64,000 nt of DNA, taken from the NCBI RefSeq assembly GCF_954871325.1, contig NC_088775.1, positions 12,439,561 through 12,503,560 on the forward strand. The letters run 5' to 3'. The DNA comes from Gordionus sp. m RMFG-2023. Taxonomy: Eukaryota; Nematomorpha; Gordioida; Chordodea; Parachordodidae. The position numbers and the translations under genes are program-made. This document shows positions 59,248 through 64,000 of the stretch, in pieces (the first letter of the stretch is position 1; every line of letters starts with the position of its first letter). The notes under the pieces were generated by a model that did not search any database, was not told the DNA's origin, and saw only the letters and a program-made list of their open reading frames with translations.

Positions 59248-60630
59248 TACTCAACTATCGAAAGAGAGGCATTAGCGCTTGTATTTGGAGTAAAGAAATT
59301 TTATGAATATTTAGTGGGTCAAACTTTTACAATATGGACCGATCACAAACCTCTTATATATATATTTGGTAACAAAAGTTCGGCAAATATAACGTCACCA
59401 CGATTGCTCAAATGGTCTCTAATATTAGGAGGGTACAATTGCGAAATAAAGTATAAAGCTGGCAAGGAAAACAAAGTGGCAGACGGACTTTCAAGATGCC
59501 CAATGGAAAACAAAACCAAAGACCATAATGAAGAAGTATATTTTATAAACGAACATCCAATATCGATAGACGAAATTCGGGAAAAACTTAAAAACGACGA
59601 CATGTTAAAAAAGGTAAAGGAGAGTATAAAAACCCAATTCAAGTCAAAAGATGACAGTGTACTAAGACAATACGAAATGTGCAAAAACAATTTATGGGAA
59701 AAGGACGGATGTTTATACAAAGGAGACAGAATAATAATTCCAACAGAATTGCGAAAAAAAATACTAAACGAATTACATAATGGTCATCAAGGAATCGTCA
59801 GAATGAAAAGTTTAGCCAGACAATATGTATGGTGGCCCGGAATCGACCATGAAATAGAAGAACTATGTCGTCAATGCGAATCATGTAACACATGGGCAAA
59901 CAATCCTCCAAGAATGCAAGATCATCATTGGGAGAAACCGACAAGACCTTGGCAAAGAGTTCACATAGATTTCGCAGGACCGTTCAAAAACACAATATGG
60001 CTCATATTGGTAGACACCTTTACCAAATGGGTGGAGGTAAAAGGAATGACCACCACCACATCTGAAAGAACTATGGGGGTACTAGGCGAAATATTTTCTA
60101 GATGGGGATATCCAGAATCCTTGGTATCGGACAACGGTCCACAGTTCACCAGCTATCGATTTAAAGAATATTGCTTGAAACACCGAATAAACCATGTGCT
60201 GACACCTCCATACCATCCGAGCTCCAACGGAGAAGCAGAACGCATCGTACGAACGGTTAAAACTGCTATGAAAAAAAATACAACCCCAAACAAGTACGAA
60301 GGATTAAACGAATTCTTATTAACTTATAGGAACACGCAACATGCAGCGACGGGACAGACACCAGCAAAACTGATGTTGGGACGAAATGTTCGAAATCATC
60401 TGGAGATGATTAAAGAGACCACCCAAGAAAGCCGATCAAACGATACACAAACGGAGCAGAGAGGTAAATTTAGGATAGGACAACCGGTGTGGGCCAAAAT
60501 GTACAACGACAAGGTAAAATGGATAAAAAATAGTGGCTCCTGCTGGGAGGTGCATATACGTTGTGGATACCTCCAAGGGCCGATGAAGAAGACACCAAGA
60601 TCAAATGCGGAAGAGAACAGACATTCTCTA
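59248..60630 (+). pseudogene. LTR element, RNase H-like and integrase-like parts (second plus copy)
   Basis: Starts within RNase H and continues through the integrase finger, core and C-terminal part to the polypurine tract and right LTR. It shares about 1 kb with the first plus copy at 55.67-56.67 kb with few differences. Confidence 0.85.
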
Positions 60631-60640
60631 AAAGGAGAGA

Positions 60641-60884
60641 TGTTATGTATATCATTTTTTTTTATTTATTTATTTTTTTTTCTCGGAATTATCAATATTA
60701 TTTTTGATTATCGATTTTTAAAATTTATCAATATTTTTCATGGAATTTATTTTTTCTCGGAATTATAAAGATTATTTTTGATTATCGATTTTTCATAAAT
60801 TGATTATTATGAAAAGAAAAAAAGAATTTGGAAAAAAAATATAATAAAAAATATAAGACATAATAGAAATCGGAAAATATTATA
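60641..60884 (+). repeat. Right LTR of the composite LTR element
   Basis: Begins TGTTATGTATATC directly after a purine tract (AAAAGGAGAGA) and ends AATATTATA before the AAGGT duplication. It is AT-rich, with two internal copies of TTTTTGATTATCGATTTTT. An inverted copy lies at 59,030-59,247. Confidence 0.85.
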
Positions 60885-61880
60885 AAGGTAAAGGCCGTAA
60901 TATTCAGCAATACTACACGGAATTGTTTTAATGCAATTTCGAAACTCTTTCAAATCAAGGGGGCATTTATTGCTTTCATTATATTCAATATATTCCCTCA
61001 TCCAATTTATTGTGAGATCTATATCGATCTTCAACCTGAAACAAAGTCTTTCAATTTTCTCTTCTGAACGAATGTGAGGGTCTGCTAGCTTATCTTTTTA
61101 TAAATATTTCCTATTAGACAAGATAACTAAAAGGATAAAATTATATAATTTATTTAGTATTTTTTTTTAATCACTGAATTATTTGAATTAGCATACATAA
61201 ACCCTATTTTGTATATTACATTTTAAGGCAATGAATTGATTTTCTTTAATACCAGAGTTCCTCATGTTTTTTTTCAATAGTACTAATCAAAATTTATTTA
61301 TTTTCCCTAAATTTTTGAGCTATAGAGATTTAGAAACAATCAGTCAGGCTCATCCTTAAACTATTTTAAAAATGTTTGTTTAATTGATTTTTCAGCTTTA
61401 AATAAACTAATTGTTCTTGTCTGAAGCCATAAAGACATATTGTACAATTCAAATAAAACATCATACATCAAGATGAGATCTGATAAGAATTTACAACTCT
61501 TTAATCAAGTTGAGAGCCCTTAAAATTTTGCACTGTATCTAGAATTTGCTGAATTTTCGAAATGCTTATACACGGCCTCATAGTTATCCAAAACTGTCTT
61601 AACACTACGAAGACTGCTAAACACCCATCATACACCAAGTACCCTTCAAATCTTCAGAAACTGAATAGACGCTATTTGATCCAGCGCTTTTAAACTGACG
61701 CCTTTAGCAGTTATTATTGAATTGGATACCGCTAATTCTAATCGGTGATTTAAGCAATGGAGTACGATCGTTGGGTATAGTTTGGGTATAGTGCGCAAAA
61801 ACGCGTTACTACACCAGATTTCTTCCCAGTCACTACACTGGCGCCATCGCCATCAAAAGATCTATTTTTTTCAAAAAGCG
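60885..61880 (-). pseudogene. hAT transposase (KIAA1586/ZBED-like), decayed
   Basis: Minus-strand order: DGDGASVVTGKKSGVV (61.85 kb), HCLNHRLELAVSNSI (61.75 kb), LRSVKTVLDNYEAVYKHF (61.6 kb), LILMYDVLFELYNMSLWLQ (61.45 kb) and CIKTIPCSIAE (60.93 kb). These are successive landmarks of this hAT family, ending in the dimerisation domain (usually TIPCSTAECERGFS). Frames shift several times and stops are present. The C-terminal end is separated at AAGGT by the LTR composite and resumes at 52966. A neat acceptor-like TTTGTTTCAG at 61,038 is probably chance. Confidence 0.8.
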
Positions 61881-62029
61881 GGATTTTGAGAGTGCAAAAA
61901 CATATAATATAGGTGCAGATCATTAAAATTTTATTCTATATCACAGATGGACATACCAATTGTTATAATATCAAAATGTTGCAACCCATTTAATCTATAA
62001 AGACATGCTTACAAAAATTTTTTTCTATT

Positions 62030-62220
62030 TCTCAGATGAAGCAGCAGCACAATATAAAAATCGCAAAAATTGAATCAATCTTTGCCACCATGAAGATGAT
62101 TTTGTGATAAAAGCTGAGTTTCTGGGCCACATCTCATGGAACAGCTTGTAACGGGGTCGGAGGTACAGTCAAACATTTAGTGGCCAGGGCTAGTTTACAA
62201 AGACCTGTTTTAGAACAAAT
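62030..62220 (+). pseudogene. Fragment of a widespread transposon-associated ORF
   Basis: Plus-strand text reads SDEAAAQYKNRKN, then CHHEDDF, IKAEFLGHISW and a frame-shifted GGTVKHLVARASLQRPV-like end. This resembles a repeat-family protein I recall from many arthropods and cnidarians (SDGAAAQYKN..., HFFATSHGKG, GGTVKR). Function of the family is unknown to me. Broken. Confidence 0.5.
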
Positions 62221-62229
62221 AACTTGTTT

Positions 62230-63135
62230 TTTTTACCTATTATAAGGAAAATATCAAAGGTATAAGATTTATAATTTATTGATATATGTTATAAGGGTAT
62301 AGATTTCTCCTATATTATGGAAGACGAATATGAGAAAGAGAATAATTTCAGAAGAGAGATTCAATAAAGCGCGTACGATTCCAGGAACGCAAAAATTTCA
62401 TACTTTTCATTCAATTTTTCAGGATAAAATAGAAGCAAAATTTTATTCAACTTAAATATAACATTTAACTCGAATATTAATGCGAATTTACTACATGTAA
62501 AAATAAATGGATATATAACATGTATCTATGACAATCAATGATGGGTGGTCTATGTTTTAGAAAAAAAAGCGAAAAAAGGTGTTAATTAGTTTTTTGCATC
62601 CTCAGGAACTCAAATTCTTATACATATCTCTCCTTGATTGATAAATTTTGAAAACATAAATCACAAATTTTAGATGTGTTCAGTTCTTCAACTGTTATCG
62701 GACGAACATTACATAAGGATGAGACAATTAAAACTATTTATCTTTCTATTCTATTTTCTTAAAATATATAATTATTTATATCTAACTAAATTTTGTTTCA
62801 GTTATATTTTAAATTATGGAATGAATATGATTATCTATCTATATTTCTATATTATAAATAAAAATGAATAATAAAAAAATATCGAAGATATTTATTATTG
62901 GAAATTTGTTACATTAGTGTCTAATGGGCATTTGCCGAATTGCCCCTCAGTTTAATTAGTATATTTAATAGAAGTTCAAATTTTTTTAGTATAAAAAGTG
63001 AAAATATTCTGTTATTGGTAAGTTAGCCACAAATTTTAACCATAATTCCAATTTCATAAGGCGTCACTATTTTTTTTTTCAATTTTGGTTAAAAATATAT
63101 ATTTCGGAAGAGTCAATAGCGTCAAGGTTTTGACT
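62230..63135. other. AT-rich sequence, nothing recognised
   Basis: No coding pattern. A 65-codon open frame at 62,674 is Leu/Ile/Tyr/Phe-rich with no splice context. Confidence 0.45.
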
Positions 63136-63354
63136 GTGTTGTTAAACGTCTCGTTTTGAACCGATTTTTTAAAACGGCTAACTCAATATTTTACCCAGAA
63201 AAGTATTGCCTAAGCCTCGAGATTTCGCTAATAGATGTCCAAACCTTTGTTCCTTCTACAAACAAAATCTTCAGGCTTGCGTAATATTATTCTAGATGAA
63301 ATAAAGAGTTAGCCTTTTTTAAGAATCGCCTCAAAATGAGCCGTTTAACAAAAC
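63136..63354. mobile_element. MITE of the TTGTTAAACGGCTCG family, copy 3
   Basis: Starts TGTGTTGTTAAACGTCTCG and ends CGAGCC-like GAGCCGTTTAACAAAACT. The internal GCCTAAGCCTCGAGATTTCG and GATGTCCAAACCTTTG match copies 1 and 2. No coding capacity. Confidence 0.75.
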
Positions 63355-64000
63355 TAGATTTGACATCTTATATATATTTATAAAAGGTAAATAAAAAACG
63401 AAAATAAACTCTCATTTTTGTTTAAAAATACAGATAAAGCAATATAGGTAAACATCAAGTTAATGACTCAAATTGGCGCTAATTTTTTATTTTTGATAGC
63501 CCTTTAGAGATTTTTTTTACCTACAATATTATATATTATATTTTTTTTTACTATAAATAGTTTTTGAGATATAAGCATTCTAAAAATTTCAGATTCCAAA
63601 GTGGCTCTTTTTTGTACCTATGAGCCCCTATATCTCGAGAACCAGGTTTGCTATCGAGCTAAATAAACGGCTTTCTCATTTTTTTAACCTATAATTCAGA
63701 AATTTTTAACAATTTTAAAAGGGGTCGGCCGAATCATGATCGATTTGACGTGGAATGGCCCATTTTGCTTATCTTGAACTTATTTTGAGAGGCCATATTA
63801 TCAGGCTTTTTTTTTACAGTAGAATCCTTTAGATGTTTAATTTTTAATTTGCTGATATATAAAAAACATAGCTTTTTCCTCATTTAAAAGCATTAATTCA
63901 CATTACTTACTTTGAAATGTTAGCGAAGATGCCTTTAACAAATTTCATATGACGATCCAAATTATAGATATGTAGTAGTTTGGAAAGATACTACTCCGAA
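63355..64000. other. Right edge, nothing recognised
   Basis: Unremarkable sequence. No MON2 exon was identified here. Confidence 0.45.

Larger units (their letters stand above)
52967..60884 (+). mobile_element. Composite Ty3-type (mag-like) LTR retroelement fossil with internal inversion
   Basis: Flanked by the 5-bp duplication AAGGT (52962-52966 and 60885-60889), so it entered as one unit. Parts in order: left LTR remnant 52967-53019; primer-binding site from 53021 (TGGCGACTATG); gag-like, protease-like and RT-like parts about 53,099-55,430; RNase H and integrase parts about 55,500-56,670; an inverted copy of the LTR-to-RT half about 56,672-59,247; a second plus-strand RNase H-integrase part about 59,248-60,630; polypurine tract about 60,630-60,640; right LTR 60641-60884. 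Family signs are a CCHC knuckle, LDTGAS, YIDDL and an HHCC integrase finger. Copies differ by only a few bases, so it is young. It is broken and rearranged, not a whole element. Confidence 0.88.

Noticed and set aside
61034-61045. TTTGTTTCAG acceptor making a host exon at 60,890-61,034
   Set aside because: The encoded text matches the hAT dimerisation domain and is continuous with hAT landmarks to its right.
1-64000. tRNA, rRNA or other structured RNA genes
   Set aside because: No A-box/B-box pair or cloverleaf-forming sequence could be defended by eye. An RNA-gene scan would be decisive.

Overview
The window is strongly AT-rich eukaryotic DNA from an animal. Two host genes can be recognised by matching translated exons to known metazoan proteins. 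Spliced genes, FLYWCH-type MULE transposase, several hAT families, Helitron-like ends and a mag-like Ty3 retroelement suggest an arthropod-type genome (a sea-louse-like copepod or a hemipteran would fit). The species cannot be fixed from sequence alone.

Region 1 (about 515-32,260, minus strand) is the 5' half of GTF3C1, the largest subunit of RNA polymerase III factor TFIIIC. Thirteen exons with consistent splice phases encode about 961 residues. The gene runs off the left edge. Its introns are crowded with mobile DNA. The intron between exons 12 and 13 holds a DIRS-like retroelement fossil (4.0-5.8 kb), a fold-back element with a 78-bp minisatellite (6.1-7.15 kb) and a perfect 100-bp palindrome (7.34-7.59 kb). 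The 13-kb intron between exons 11 and 12 holds a 10.8-kb MULE transposon (10,162-20,966). This MULE has a 9-bp target-site duplication, terminal repeats built from 14-bp CGCGAA-type units, and a three-exon FLYWCH-MULE transposase that reads open throughout. It sits inside an older MITE and has itself been hit by a 2.7-kb hAT element. Other introns carry a hAT-type MITE pair that opens with GGGCTGTGCCGAT.

Region 2 (about 32.3-50.9 kb) is an intergenic stretch between two divergently transcribed host genes. It contains Helitron-like 3' ends, decayed hAT elements with GGCGTAG-type termini, MITEs, a purine-rich tract and a three-copy tandem repeat. One weak candidate exon lies at 49.0 kb.

Region 3 (50,965 onward, plus strand) starts with the first three exons of MON2, a Golgi-endosome trafficking scaffold, separated by introns of only 43 and 45 bases. 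The rest of MON2 is not visible before the right edge. Downstream lies a decayed hAT transposase (KIAA1586/ZBED type, minus strand). A Ty3-type LTR element (52,967-60,884) is inserted in its dimerisation domain, flanked by the 5-bp duplication AAGGT. This LTR element is a composite: a plus-strand copy, a nearly identical inverted 5' half of about 2.4 kb, and a second plus-strand 3' part, together making a long inverted repeat. The last 3 kb hold another broken transposon-like fragment and a MITE.

The most notable items are the intact-looking MULE with satellite-like ends and the layered insertions into essential-gene introns.
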